Part shown: one piece after another, positions 1 through 8,637 of the stretch
Layout: each line of letters begins with the position of its first letter
Numbering within the stretch: the stretch's first letter is position 1
NCBI RefSeq assembly: GCF_001886695.1
Contig: NZ_CP018098.1
Location: 165,923 to 229,922 of the forward strand
Direction of reading: 5' to 3'
Length of the DNA stretch: 64,000 nucleotides
Origin: Aurantiacibacter gangjinensis
GTDB lineage: Bacteria > Pseudomonadota > Alphaproteobacteria > Sphingomonadales > Sphingomonadaceae
The notes under the pieces: model-generated
Seen by the model: the letters and a program-made list of their open reading frames with translations, nothing else
The model's database searches: none
Told to the model about the DNA's origin: nothing
Made by a program: the position numbers and the translations under genes

Positions 1-1521
1 GACGTAGATTTCCGTGCCAACGGAAGTGATCCATGCTGCCGGGGCGGGCAGGCCCCATTCGCGCACCAGCCGCCGCGCTTCGATAATGCTGCGTCCGGTC
101 GCGACCGTCAGTGCCACATCGTGATGCGTGGCGAAGTATTGTGCAACCGAGCGTGCGCCGATCCTGCATCCCGTCAGCGTGTTGTCGATGTCGCTCACAA
201 GCATCTTGCGAACCCGGTCAGGAGCCGCCTGCCTTTTCGGCAGGGACTGAGCGAGCTGCACCAGCTTTTGTGCGTAAGCATCCCACGACATGGCGCCGAT
301 ATTGTCGAGCGCCGCCGCGCTCTTTTCGCGCCAAAGCACGGGATTTAAAACGAGCTGCGCAATGGCAGCACCGATAGCCGTTTCGTCGGTCGGATTGACC
401 AGCAGGCCGTGCTGCAATTGTTCGATAATATCGACCGGTCCGCCCACCTCGGTGGCGACAACCGGCAGTCCATGCTTGGCCGCCTCCAGCAGCGTCAGGC
501 CAAACGGTTCGCACAGGGCTGGATTGACGAAAACGCCGCCCGATCTTGCAGCAAGCGCATAAAGCGCATTCACCTGCGCATGGTCATGCGTTTTCGGATA
601 GGCGACCCGGCCGTGGAGGTTGTGGCGGTCGATGCGCTGGATCAGTTGTTGCAGGACATCGTTCTGCTCTTCCTCTCCCGCCGTCAGATCGCGGCGTTGC
701 CCGGCCAGGATGACAAGATTGCATTGTTCGCGCAGGTCCGCATGTATCGCATAGGCCTCGACCAGTGCGGCAAGGTTCTTTTTGCGAACCGGACGGGCGA
801 CCGCGAGGATGATCGGCTTGGACGGATCCCGGAGAAAGGGTGCGAGCAAGCCTTGTGCCGAGGCTTTGTCGGCGGATGACGGCAGGCTGCCGTCTATGCC
901 GGGTGTGATGCGGGTAATGCGATCTACCCGCGCGCTGGGATATTTCATCAGCTGCCGCTCGCACTCGTCTCGCGAGGATGCGACGACCTGCGCGGCCTGG
1001 CCGATGGCGCGGTCTTCTTCGGCGATCCGGGCCTCCAGCTGGGCTGGCAGCCTTTCGATGCAATTTGCCTTGTCCATTCCCAGCGAGTGGGCGGTGTAGA
1101 TGAAAGGTATGCCGAATTCGCGCTTCACATGCGCGGCGACATCCGCTGCATCGGCAAAATGCGCATGGATCAGATCGGGCAGGCGTTCCCGTCTCCGGAG
1201 GTCTTCTAGCAGAGCCTGGATGAAGGCAGGCCGGTCTTTGAGCAGCGCTTCCTTGGCGAGGTAAGCGCGATTGCCGGTATCGAGCCGGCGTATTGCGAGC
1301 TTTTCGCTCACCTGCTCGTATTCCTCGCTGTGGACCGCGCCGAGCAGGGCATCGTCGAAGCGCCGCGTCAGGATCTCGCAGAAATCGACATCGTCGCGGC
1401 GGGACAACGCTTCCATCTCGCCAAGAATGTAGGTGATGTGGCCGCCAGTATCCTCGGTAATGCCATAGCGGACCGGCTCGGTTCGCAGGCAGCCACCCAG
1501 GGCGATCGACATGATATGCAT
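1..1521 (-). CDS. Sucrose-phosphate synthase with C-terminal HAD phosphatase domain (3' end outside window)
   Basis: Probably joins UDP-glucose and fructose-6-phosphate to sucrose-6-phosphate in the cytoplasm, with a fused phosphatase-type domain for the second step. The frame is open from an ATG at 1521 to the window edge, 507 codons without a stop. The N-terminus shows the glycosyltransferase start (RYGITEDTGGHITYILGE). Around residue 390 there is the GT4 nucleotide-sugar motif EPFGLTLLE (E-x7-E). Near residue 445 a HAD motif I (DIDNTLTGC) begins the sucrose-phosphatase-like domain, followed by ATGRS. This bifunctional layout is known from cyanobacterial and some proteobacterial enzymes. 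Sucrose as an osmolyte is inference. The missing C-terminus prevents judging whether the phosphatase is complete. A glycosyltransferase of different sugar specificity is possible. Confidence 0.85.
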   Translation of the reverse strand, partial: MHIMSIALGGCLRTEPVRYGITEDTGGHITYILGEMEALSRRDDVDFCEILTRRFDDALLGAVHSEEYEQVSEKLAIRRLDTGNRAYLAKEALLKDRPAFIQALLEDLRRRERLPDLIHAHFADAADVAAHVKREFGIPFIYTAHSLGMDKANCIERLPAQLEARIAEEDRAIGQAAQVVASSRDECERQLMKYPSARVDRITRITPGIDGSLPSSADKASAQGLLAPFLRDPSKPIILAVARPVRKKNLAALVEAYAIHADLREQCNLVILAGQRRDLTAGEEEQNDVLQQLIQRIDRHNLHGRVAYPKTHDHAQVNALYALAARSGGVFVNPALCEPFGLTLLEAAKHGLPVVATEVGGPVDIIEQLQHGLLVNPTDETAIGAAIAQLVLNPVLWREKSAAALDNIGAMSWDAYAQKLVQLAQSLPKRQAAPDRVRKMLVSDIDNTLTGCRIGARSVAQYFATHHDVALTVATGRSIIEARRLVREWGLPAPAAWITSVGTEIYV

Positions 1522-1667
1522 TGGCGGTTCCTCGGCGTGTGTACCGAGATAAAAGCGCGGCAAGCGGCAGGGCGGACCAAAGCCAACCTATGTTGGCGTT
1601 GTCGGGCGCTGACAGGCTGCGATGCCGGGCCGGTGGGAACGTGGACGATCAGATTGGGAGGCCAGTG

Positions 1668-2129
1668 ATGGAACGGTTGCATCAGAGCGTGCCAGATGGA
1701 CAGATGTGGAGCATGTCATGGGTCGCCTATTTCGTGCCTCTGCTGAAATACGGGATCGCCATCGCCATACTGAACGCGATTTCATTCGTTCCGTGGTGGG
1801 TGACCGCATTGTTAGCGGCAAGGCTCGTCTACAAGCTGCTCGATCTCGCGTTCACTGTTATCGCTCTCGACAGTCAAGGTGTGTGGCTGCATCGCGGGTT
1901 CCTGCCATGGTCGAAAGGTATGATCGGTGTTAAGTGGCGTGACATCGACTAGGCCGAATGTTCGCTGGGTCTGTTCTCGTGGCTCGCCCGTTCGGCGAGC
2001 GTGCAGGTGAGGCATCGATACACGCAAGGGTCCGAACTGCTCATTGAGCATGTAGCCGACGGCAGAGGACTTATGACTGCCATCAATGGTAACCACGAGA
2101 AGATGGTCGCACGTGGCGCGCTCACCTGA
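1668..2129 (+). pseudogene. Small PH-domain-like membrane protein interrupted by an in-frame stop
   Basis: The ATG at 1668 follows a GGGAG ribosome-binding site. The first 94 codons encode a hydrophobic hairpin (about residues 15-60) followed by a strand-rich stretch ending VKWRDID. A TAG at 1950-1952 then stops translation. The same frame continues for 58 sense codons to TGA at 2127-2129 (ending MVARGALT) with protein-like composition (VRHRYTQGSELLIEHVADG). The layout, two membrane helices then a small beta domain, resembles bacterial PH-like membrane proteins, and the part after the stop looks like the missing C-terminal half. The gene is therefore probably broken by one nonsense mutation. 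Read-through, or a true 94-aa product, cannot be excluded. Function unknown. Confidence 0.55.
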
Positions 2130-2163
2130 TGTCCGGCATCTGATGGCAACGACAGGGAGTTCG

Positions 2164-2748
2164 ATGATGCAATCGCCGACGACACGCATACCGCAATACA
2201 TGTTGGGCTCGGCAGCAGCGCTGTCGCTATCCTTATCTGGCTGCACCACGAATCCTGGTCCGAACTACGAGCAGCCCGGCTTCTTCTACGAAGTGGACGA
2301 GGCCGGCGAAACCGTGGCCGAGCCACCGGAATTGCCAGCGGCCGTCATGGATGCAATCCGAGCGACTCTGAATGGCGAAACGGTAATGGTCGCGGGTGTC
2401 CGGATCGAGGGAAGCGATCTCTACGTGGTCTATGTGCGAAATCGCGGGTTCTGCGGTAGCGGGGGATGTCGCGCGCAGATATGGCGACATGACAGGCAGG
2501 TCACCGAACGACTGGAGCCGCTACCAGTAGGACGGTTGCCCATTGTTCGGCTTCAGAACGGTGATGACGGCAACGTCCGGCTCGGCGTGACAGTCAGCGA
2601 CGCTACGACCGATCCCTATCTGTTGGGCGTCGAACTTAACGCGGAAGGTTGGGATCCAGACGGCTGGAGTGCAGACCTTGCGACCCATATTGGAACGCCG
2701 ATCCTGAGCAGACCTATGCTCCAGCCGATCGAAAATGCCGGGCAATAG
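2164..2748 (+). CDS. Putative lipoprotein of unknown function
   Basis: A 194-aa protein with a signal peptide and lipobox (SLSLSGC, cysteine near residue 25), so probably anchored in the inner or outer membrane. The ATG at 2164 is chosen because AGGGAG lies just upstream; upstream in-frame ATGs at 2086 and 2143 would bury the signal peptide. The mature part is acidic, with one cysteine pair in RGFCGSGGCRAQ that could form a disulfide. I do not recognise the family. It follows the broken membrane gene by 34 bases, and the integrase-bearing stretch lies downstream, so it may belong to an accessory island. Confidence 0.65.
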   Translation: MMQSPTTRIPQYMLGSAAALSLSLSGCTTNPGPNYEQPGFFYEVDEAGETVAEPPELPAAVMDAIRATLNGETVMVAGVRIEGSDLYVVYVRNRGFCGSGGCRAQIWRHDRQVTERLEPLPVGRLPIVRLQNGDDGNVRLGVTVSDATTDPYLLGVELNAEGWDPDGWSADLATHIGTPILSRPMLQPIENAGQ

Positions 2749-2854
2749 TCTGCAAATGCTCCGGCGCTAACGAAGCGATACAAGCTGACTCGCTACTGCA
2801 TACGAACCGCTTCCGCTCGGGCGGACGCTGGCGCCGCGGCTGCGGTTGGTTTCA

Positions 2855-3004
2855 TCAAGACGGGCCGAACCATTCGTTGATCCAAGACAGACCTGTCCAC
2901 CCTACGGCCAGATAGCCTCCTGCAACGAGCAGACCCACGAATGAAACTTCCAGCCAGAACCAGATCGATGGTTCTGGCTCGGACGGGTCGTCCCAATCAC
3001 GCAA
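2855..3004 (-). CDS. Possible 49-aa single-pass membrane peptide (TTG start)
   Basis: A minus-strand frame opens just after a TAA and could start at TTG 3004. It gives a 49-aa peptide with an acidic N-terminus (RDWDDPSEPEP), one clear hydrophobic segment (FVGLLVAGGYLAVGW) and a short polar tail ending WFGPS. The composition is much more protein-like than overlapping frames, but there is no clear ribosome-binding site and it lies in a decayed region. It may be the C-terminal remnant of a larger membrane protein. No function can be given. Confidence 0.3.
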   Translation of the reverse strand: MRDWDDPSEPEPSIWFWLEVSFVGLLVAGGYLAVGWTGLSWINEWFGPS

Positions 3005-3675
3005 GGCTTATCGACCACGGACAATCGGGTTCTGGAAGAACGGATCTGACACCCTTCAACGGCATTCGTGGTCACCCCAGTAGCGATCCCAGCGTGCTGC
3101 GAAACCGAATCGGACCATTGCACAGGACAGATCGCCGAACCGCGGCGAGACGCACCATCCACCCGTCCTCTTACCTCCGGCCGGGCCGGTAGATCTGCAC
3201 CGCAGGGTCGGGCCCTCGACAAGGACGTGGACATTTGGGCTCGTGCCGAATGGCCGGCCGACGAGGCTTACCAGCGCATCACGGGCCTAGATGGCATCGG
3301 CATCCGGACAGGGATGACTTGGCGAGGAAGTACCATCCATTTCACGCGCGGCGATACCAGACAGCCGCATCCGTGGTCCTTCCGCGCACCATATCGGACC
3401 GTCGCCGTCCCACACGGCAGTCGGCGTGCACTAAAAAAGTCTCGCCGGTCGGAATGACACTGAGAGCGAAGAGAAGCGCGAGCAATATTCCGCCTTCTAG
3501 CCCGGTTTCGCGAGAAGAGAAACCGGTTCAGACCTTCGCCGCTCAGCCAACAATCAACAGACCAATAACTTGCCCGAAGAAGCCGGACTGCGCGCAATAA
3601 GTGGACAGCATTGCGGTCCGCCATTTGGGCCTGGACAGTGCGCCCGCTTCCTTGCTGATTGGAACGAGTCCGAAA

Positions 3676-3704
3676 GCGGTCGACCGGTCTCGCCGGTCGA
3701 CCGC
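3676..3704 (-). terminator. Hairpin downstream of the integrase gene
   Basis: Perfect 12-bp inverted repeat GCGGTCGACCGG / CCGGTCGACCGC with a 5-base loop, 9 bases beyond the integrase stop. Read on the minus strand it is followed by CTTTCGG, a weak T-run, so it is a plausible intrinsic terminator. It could also be a recombinase-related palindrome. Confidence 0.5.
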
Positions 3705-3712
3705 AGTCTTGA

Positions 3713-4345
3713 TCAGATTTCGGTCCTCTCAGCTAGCAGCAAAGCATCCTCGACATCGACACCGAGGTAACGCACCGTGTTCTCGATCTTCGTATGGCCA
3801 AGCAGGATCTGAATCGCTCGGATGTTCCCGGTAGCGCGGTAGATCATTGCGGCCTTCGTCCGGCGCAATGAATGCGTCCCATATTCTGCTCTCCGCAGCC
3901 CGATCGCCGTGACCCACTCATCGACCAGGCGGGCATACTGTCGCGTGCTCATATGGTCTGCTGGATCGACACGGCTCGGAAACAGGTAGTCGGCCATTGA
4001 GCCGCCTCTGCGTTCCAACCACGCTAGCAGTATAGCTCGCACATCAGCGGTAATCTCGAACTGCACGGGCTTGTGGGTCTTTTGCTGGATGACGGTTGCT
4101 CGATTGCGGATGTCGACACCCGCAACCACGTCTCCGATCTTGATCTTCACCAAATCGCAGCCCCGCAGTTTGCTGTCGATCGCGAGATCGAAAAGGGCCT
4201 TGTCCCTCAATCGCCCTTCGCGATCGAGATGAAAGCGGATCGCCCAAATCTGCTTCTGCGTGAGCGGACGCTTAGTTCCGACATTCTTACCAGCGTTCCA
4301 GGCCGAGCGATGTCCCGTAGTTAAATCAAACCGTGAGTATCCCAT
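3713..4345 (-). CDS. Tyrosine recombinase / integrase (short, 210 aa)
   Basis: Site-specific recombinase that cuts and joins DNA through a tyrosine nucleophile. The ATG at 4345 is chosen for its strong GAGGAG ribosome-binding site; an upstream ATG at 4435 only adds untypical sequence. Visible catalytic residues: Arg in SKLRGCDLVKI (about residue 60), HSLRR (H-x-x-R, about 163-167), LGHTKIENTVRYLGV with the final His and Tyr (about 187-198), in the right order and spacing. The N-terminal core-binding domain is very short, so it belongs to the compact integrases often found in many copies in sphingomonads. No partner genes, excision factor or flanking att repeats were recognised, so mobility is inference. 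Confidence 0.88.
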   Translation of the reverse strand: MGYSRFDLTTGHRSAWNAGKNVGTKRPLTQKQIWAIRFHLDREGRLRDKALFDLAIDSKLRGCDLVKIKIGDVVAGVDIRNRATVIQQKTHKPVQFEITADVRAILLAWLERRGGSMADYLFPSRVDPADHMSTRQYARLVDEWVTAIGLRRAEYGTHSLRRTKAAMIYRATGNIRAIQILLGHTKIENTVRYLGVDVEDALLLAERTEI

Positions 4346-4960
4346 CGATTTTCTCCTCGCCCATGATTGGCCGAGAAGGTAACGCTCGATATAATGGTGC
4401 TTGTGGGCCGGTAGCCGAATGTCAGCTTGGTCCACCTAGCTCGCCGAAAGCGGACCGTCCGCAATCGGCCCAAACATTCGCCATCTGACCGCCAGTCGGC
4501 AGCGAATATAGCCGAAGCTTGTCGTCAAACGATCATGCCATTTACCCTCGCTCGAGATAATCTTGTGAAAACCGGATAGTATGAATGCAAGGACCCGTCC
4601 GCGTCTCGGAACGGACGTTACAGTCTGATCCGTCTCACCACTTTCAGAGGCAATGAGTGACGGTAAAGGTAGATGTCTAACCTTTAACAGTCAGGCGCAT
4701 GCGCTGCCTGCGCCAGACTATGCTGGAAATCTATCAGCCGCGAGTTGCTCTTTCCAAGGTGCACGCTGTCGCAGATCTGTCCCTCCTCACGAGGATCGGA
4801 ATATGATCGACTTCGTATATCGGTTTGGCGAAGAAGCGAAGCTGCTTGAGCCGGGTTGGCGAAGATAACGACGGACATACGTATTGTTTGTTGCGCTTAC
4901 TTATCGCCAGCACGCAACTTTCCACCACATCGTCGATAAAGAACGTGGGAGGAAGAGCGG
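4346..4960. other. Intergenic region between integrase and TonB receptor
   Basis: About 600 bases without a supportable gene. The only notable element is an interrupted inverted repeat AAAGGT/ACCTTT at 4665-4685, which could be an operator or small hairpin. Promoters for the divergent integrase and receptor genes must lie here, but no clear -35/-10 pair was identified. Confidence 0.4.
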
Positions 4961-7441
4961 ATGAACTCTAAAATAGCACTACTCGCATCGGTTGCCATAC
5001 TCGGGCTATCGCAAACTGCGGTCGCGCAGGACAGGACCGAAGGCGATACGGCACTGCCCGGTGCTGATGACGAACGTTTGGAAGGCGATATCATAGTGAC
5101 GGCACGCCGTCGCCCCGAAGCACTGACCGAAGCGCCTGTAGCGCTGTCGTTAATCGGGGCGGCGGATATCGAACGGTTGGACATGCGCACGCTGGAAGAC
5201 GTGACCTTGCGCACGCCAGGTGTGCAGTTTACGGAACAGGCGACGCTTATCCCCGGCCGCGTCAACACGGCTATCCGCTTTCGCGGCATGGATACCAACC
5301 AGCCCGTTCCTTCTCAGCAAGTCGGCACGATTTTTCTCGACGGAGTATACGTCGCCACTGGTGTGCAAAGCCTAGATCTGAATGCGCTGGAACGGATCGA
5401 GGTCATCAAGGGGCCGCAATCTGCAACCTTTGGCCGGTCCACCTTTGGCGGCGCGATCAACTACGTAATGCGGACGCCTAGCTTCGTTCCCCAGGGTCGC
5501 GTTTCCGCCAGCATTGCGGAATATGGAACCTATGACGTCTCGCTTAATCACGAAGGTCCGCTGCTCGGCGATGTCGTCGCCTACCGGGTCGGCCTGCGCG
5601 GTTTCGGCACGGGCGGGCAATACACGTCCATCGCGGACGGCGGGCGACTGGGTCAGGAACGCACGCTGTCGGGTAATCTCACCCTCTACGCCGAACCCAC
5701 CCCCGATCTGCGGATCCGCCTACGCGGTTTTTACGGCGAGGATCGCGATGGCCAAAATGACGGCATCTTTCTCGGATCCGCGCTTTCCAATTTCGGCCAG
5801 GGGCCTGATCTTGCCAATTGCAACGAACTGATCCCCAGCCGGCAAGGCGTAGTGCCCGATTACTTCTGCGGGAATGTGAACGACATCGTTGCAAACGCAG
5901 GGTTCGATTGGGAAGATCTGGTCGGCAACAATACGCGCCTGACTCCTGCGACGCTCGCGCTCTTCGCGGCGGATGAAGCGAATGGCCGCCCCAAAGTCAG
6001 CAATGTTCCGCGTCGCACCACGATGGGCCTCAATCGCGACCAGCTTCGTCTTGCCGGTATCCTCGATTGGGATCTGAACGGGGGCGGTATTTTCGACAAT
6101 AGCACGATCAGCGTGCTCACCGGCTACAACCGCGTTGCGGTGGATTACGTGCATGACTTCGATCACGCGCCGGTCGCTGCCTGGCTCGAACAGGATCCGC
6201 AATTCGACGAGGACTATTCGTTTGAAGCACGCTTTTCCTCCGACCAGGACAGGCGCCTACGATTTTCGCTGGGCGTAAGTTATCTCGACATCCTGCATGT
6301 CGAGGGCGGCTCCGGCGGTGTGCTCGTCTACGATTATCTTGAAGAACGCGGCGTGCCCACGATCTTCGGTACTCCGACTCTAGAAAATCCGGTTGTGGTG
6401 TACAGTGCCGACCCGGTGGAAGAGACCGGCCAGACGCTGGGCATTTTCGGCTATGTCGGCTTTGACGTTACAGACCGGCTCACTCTCGATTTCGAAGGTC
6501 GCTTTCAACGCGACACGATCGGGCAGGGTGCCGAGTTCGAAGCGACATTCGAAAACTTCCTGCCGCGCGTAACCCTGTCCTACGAAGCCATCGAGGATGG
6601 CGTTGTCTGGGCGACTTATTCCAAGGGCAACCTGCCCGGTTTTTTCAACGCCTCGATTCCGGGTCTCACGCCCAGTGAACTTGAAGATGTGGAAGAATTG
6701 CTGGGCGAAGTCGGCGTTTTCAATGACGAGGAAGAGCTGCAGAACTACGAAATCGGCTGGCGTCAGGCGATCGCCGACGGCGCGATCAACTTCTCGCTCG
6801 TGGGCTATTATATGGAGTGGACCAACCAGAAGACACGCGTCGGCGTGCCCGTAGTGGACGATCCGACCGGTCGCGCGCGAGTACTCACACTGCAGACAAA
6901 TGCAGGCAATTCCGACCTGTGGGGTATCGAATTTGAAGGATCGTTCCGCGCGACGGAACAGCTTTCGGGTAGCGTCATGGTCAATTGGGCGCGGGCGGAA
7001 TATTCCGACTTCACCTGCCCGTTCTCCAATTTCGTGGTCGGTAGCGTTTCCGGTAGGGCGGAATGTACCGGAAACACCACTCCGAAATTCCCCGAATGGA
7101 GCGGGTCCCTTGCGCTGAGCTGGGACGATGAACTAACGGCCGATTGGGACTATTACGTCACGGCCGATGGCAACTATATGGGCCGCGCCTATAACGAGGA
7201 AGCGAATTTCAGCTGGATTGGCGACACGTTCCGGGCGAACCTGCGAGCCGGCGTGCGTAGGGATAACCTACGACTGGAGGCTTTTGCTACGAACCTATTC
7301 GACAATGACGATCTGCTCTCCGCATCGCGCATTTCAGACTTCACCACTGAATCACTTTTCGGGTTTGCCAGTAATTTCGGACTGATCGTTACGCCGCCCC
7401 AGAGGCGCACGATCGGCGTACGCGCTACGTTCGACTTCTAG
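4961..7441 (+). CDS. TonB-dependent outer-membrane receptor
   Basis: An 826-aa outer-membrane active transporter, powered by TonB-ExbB-ExbD. Residues 1-22 are a signal peptide ending AVAQ. A TonB-box-like segment (DIIVTARRR) is at about 43-51, the plug domain follows (EAPVALSLIGAADIERL through FGGAINYV), then a long beta-barrel ending in the typical Phe (ATFDF). GGGAGGAAGAG precedes the ATG. Length is normal for the family. Ligand is unknown: the sphingomonad receptors of this type take up many carbon sources as well as siderophores. It converges on a LytTR regulator gene across a shared terminator and lies near an export operon, so regulation or use together is plausible but unproven. Confidence 0.93.
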   Translation: MNSKIALLASVAILGLSQTAVAQDRTEGDTALPGADDERLEGDIIVTARRRPEALTEAPVALSLIGAADIERLDMRTLEDVTLRTPGVQFTEQATLIPGRVNTAIRFRGMDTNQPVPSQQVGTIFLDGVYVATGVQSLDLNALERIEVIKGPQSATFGRSTFGGAINYVMRTPSFVPQGRVSASIAEYGTYDVSLNHEGPLLGDVVAYRVGLRGFGTGGQYTSIADGGRLGQERTLSGNLTLYAEPTPDLRIRLRGFYGEDRDGQNDGIFLGSALSNFGQGPDLANCNELIPSRQGVVPDYFCGNVNDIVANAGFDWEDLVGNNTRLTPATLALFAADEANGRPKVSNVPRRTTMGLNRDQLRLAGILDWDLNGGGIFDNSTISVLTGYNRVAVDYVHDFDHAPVAAWLEQDPQFDEDYSFEARFSSDQDRRLRFSLGVSYLDILHVEGGSGGVLVYDYLEERGVPTIFGTPTLENPVVVYSADPVEETGQTLGIFGYVGFDVTDRLTLDFEGRFQRDTIGQGAEFEATFENFLPRVTLSYEAIEDGVVWATYSKGNLPGFFNASIPGLTPSELEDVEELLGEVGVFNDEEELQNYEIGWRQAIADGAINFSLVGYYMEWTNQKTRVGVPVVDDPTGRARVLTLQTNAGNSDLWGIEFEGSFRATEQLSGSVMVNWARAEYSDFTCPFSNFVVGSVSGRAECTGNTTPKFPEWSGSLALSWDDELTADWDYYVTADGNYMGRAYNEEANFSWIGDTFRANLRAGVRRDNLRLEAFATNLFDNDDLLSASRISDFTTESLFGFASNFGLIVTPPQRRTIGVRATFDF

Positions 7442-7459
7442 ATTAGTAAATAGAAACAG

Positions 7460-7500
7460 CGCCCGCCCTTGATATCGAATGCCAAGGGCGGGCGTTTTCT
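7460..7500. terminator. Bidirectional intrinsic terminator between the receptor and LytTR genes
   Basis: Perfect 11-bp GC-rich stem (CGCCCGCCCTT / AAGGGCGGGCG, 7460-7470 with 7484-7494) followed by TTTTCTATTTT on the plus strand. On the minus strand the same stem is followed by a T-rich stretch, and it lies next to both converging stop codons. Confidence 0.85.
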
Positions 7501-8389
7501 ATTTTGCCGCGAGCTGCGAGCCTTCGGCATCGGGCACCAGCCCGGTCAACCGAACCACTTCGCGATAAGTCTGGCTTACAGGCACTTCCAGGCCGGACTG
7601 CAATTGAAGAAGGAACCGCCGGCCATCCTGGCGTGCTTTTACCACGGCGCCTTGCGCGACCCACCATGATCTGTGCACGCGCTGGCCGGCTATTCCGCCG
7701 CTCTCCAAATGTTTGGCCGCATCTGATATGGTCATCAAGACCAAGGCATTGCCTTGGGTGGTATGCACCCGAACATAGTGATCTTCGGACTGCATGGCGA
7801 TAATATCGCGACCAATTCGGTTCGGGAGCTTGTGCAAAAAAGAGGACAGATGCTGCTCCGCCTCCGCGACGATCGCAGCAGTGGTATCCTGTGCCAGTCC
7901 GCTCGCCTTGTCGAAGCGTTCCCGATCCCAGCGCAAATTATCCTGAAGCCATTGCCGCAGTGCGCACGCCGCCACCCACATGAGGATGATCGCCAACCAG
8001 TTTGCGAGGTAATATTGCAGGAAATCTAAAGAGAGTTCCGCAGGGCGCATACTGCGCAATTCGCCATCCGCCATGAAGGGGCGAAACGCATCGACGATGA
8101 GGTAGATAAGGGGCCGGGCGAGCAGGCTGCCGATGATAGCGCCACCTATCCAGGCCACCCACGGCGGAGTGTCCCAAGGCACAAGCAGCCGCGCAACCGC
8201 CCGCGTCGCACCAACCAGTACGAGCCACGTCACCAGCACCAGCGCCAGCCAATATACCACCGAAAGGCCCCACGGCAGCAATGCGCCAGCTCGCAGCTGG
8301 TTACCACCGAGGACAAGGCCTATCATCACTGGAAGGCCGAATAAAAATGCAGCGTTCAAGAGCGCTGCTTGATTGAGTCTATCGCTCAT
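7499..8389 (-). CDS. Membrane-anchored LytTR-family transcriptional regulator
   Basis: A 296-aa protein starting at ATG 8389, chosen because AAGGGAG lies just upstream; the longer frame to 8485 adds an unlikely basic tail. It has about four hydrophobic segments in the first 170 residues (for example AAFLFGLPVMIGLVLGG and WLALVLVTWLVLVG), then a charged linker, then a C-terminal LytTR DNA-binding domain (about 195-290: DIIAMQSEDHYVRVHT, then HRSWWVA). It has no receiver domain, so the membrane part probably senses the signal directly. It converges on the TonB receptor and diverges from the DUF1838 operon. A tandem TTTCGCGA repeat in the divergent gap may be its binding site (inference). Confidence 0.85.
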   Translation of the reverse strand: MSDRLNQAALLNAAFLFGLPVMIGLVLGGNQLRAGALLPWGLSVVYWLALVLVTWLVLVGATRAVARLLVPWDTPPWVAWIGGAIIGSLLARPLIYLIVDAFRPFMADGELRSMRPAELSLDFLQYYLANWLAIILMWVAACALRQWLQDNLRWDRERFDKASGLAQDTTAAIVAEAEQHLSSFLHKLPNRIGRDIIAMQSEDHYVRVHTTQGNALVLMTISDAAKHLESGGIAGQRVHRSWWVAQGAVVKARQDGRRFLLQLQSGLEVPVSQTYREVVRLTGLVPDAEGSQLAAK

Positions 8390-8450
8390 AATCTCCCTTG
8401 CTTGCAAGCCTATGGGTCCAACTCGCAGGCGGCAAGCCGATTGCCGAAAC

Positions 8451-8471
8451 TTTCGCGAGACCGTTTCGCGA
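8451..8471. promoter_or_regulatory. Candidate LytTR binding site: tandem TTTCGCGA repeats
   Basis: TTTCGCGA occurs at 8451-8458 and again at 8464-8471, a 13-base period on one DNA face with a 5-base gap. LytTR regulators bind imperfect direct repeats with about this period. It lies 62-82 bases upstream of the LytTR start and about 170 bases upstream of the divergent DUF1838 gene. Assignment is inference. Confidence 0.35.
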
Positions 8472-8637
8472 ACCGCCCCTTCCAAGCCGCGAAGAATGAC
8501 GCGCAGGCTGTCCTATTGGCGAATTGCCGGTTGAGGATGGCTACTCAGCAGCAGACGGTAACTCTCGGATCTATATACCAGCGCTGACGGGCTGCCAAAG
8601 AGCAGTTTTAACGCGCGACATTTTTTGGAGAGGGTGC

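Larger units (their letters stand above)
2749..3712. other. Gene-poor stretch upstream of the integrase
   Basis: Nearly 1 kb in which no reading frame on either strand looks convincingly coding. Frames in 2941-3192, 3068-3457 and 3268-3624 are rich in Arg, Ser and Pro and lack ribosome-binding sites. On the minus strand, pieces of plausible membrane-protein sequence separated by stops (for example GLEGGILLALLFALSVIPTG around 3430-3500) suggest decayed genes. An inverted repeat, CCGGTTTC/GAAACCGG with a 9-base loop, lies at 3502-3526. Probably eroded accessory DNA. Confidence 0.4.

Noticed and set aside
3068..3624. Possible genes on both strands in the gene-poor stretch
   Set aside because: No ribosome-binding sites, biased composition, and interrupted frames; kept only as eroded sequence.
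4653..4868. 71-codon frame upstream of the TonB receptor
   Set aside because: Not protein-like and no start signal; overlaps the expected promoter region.
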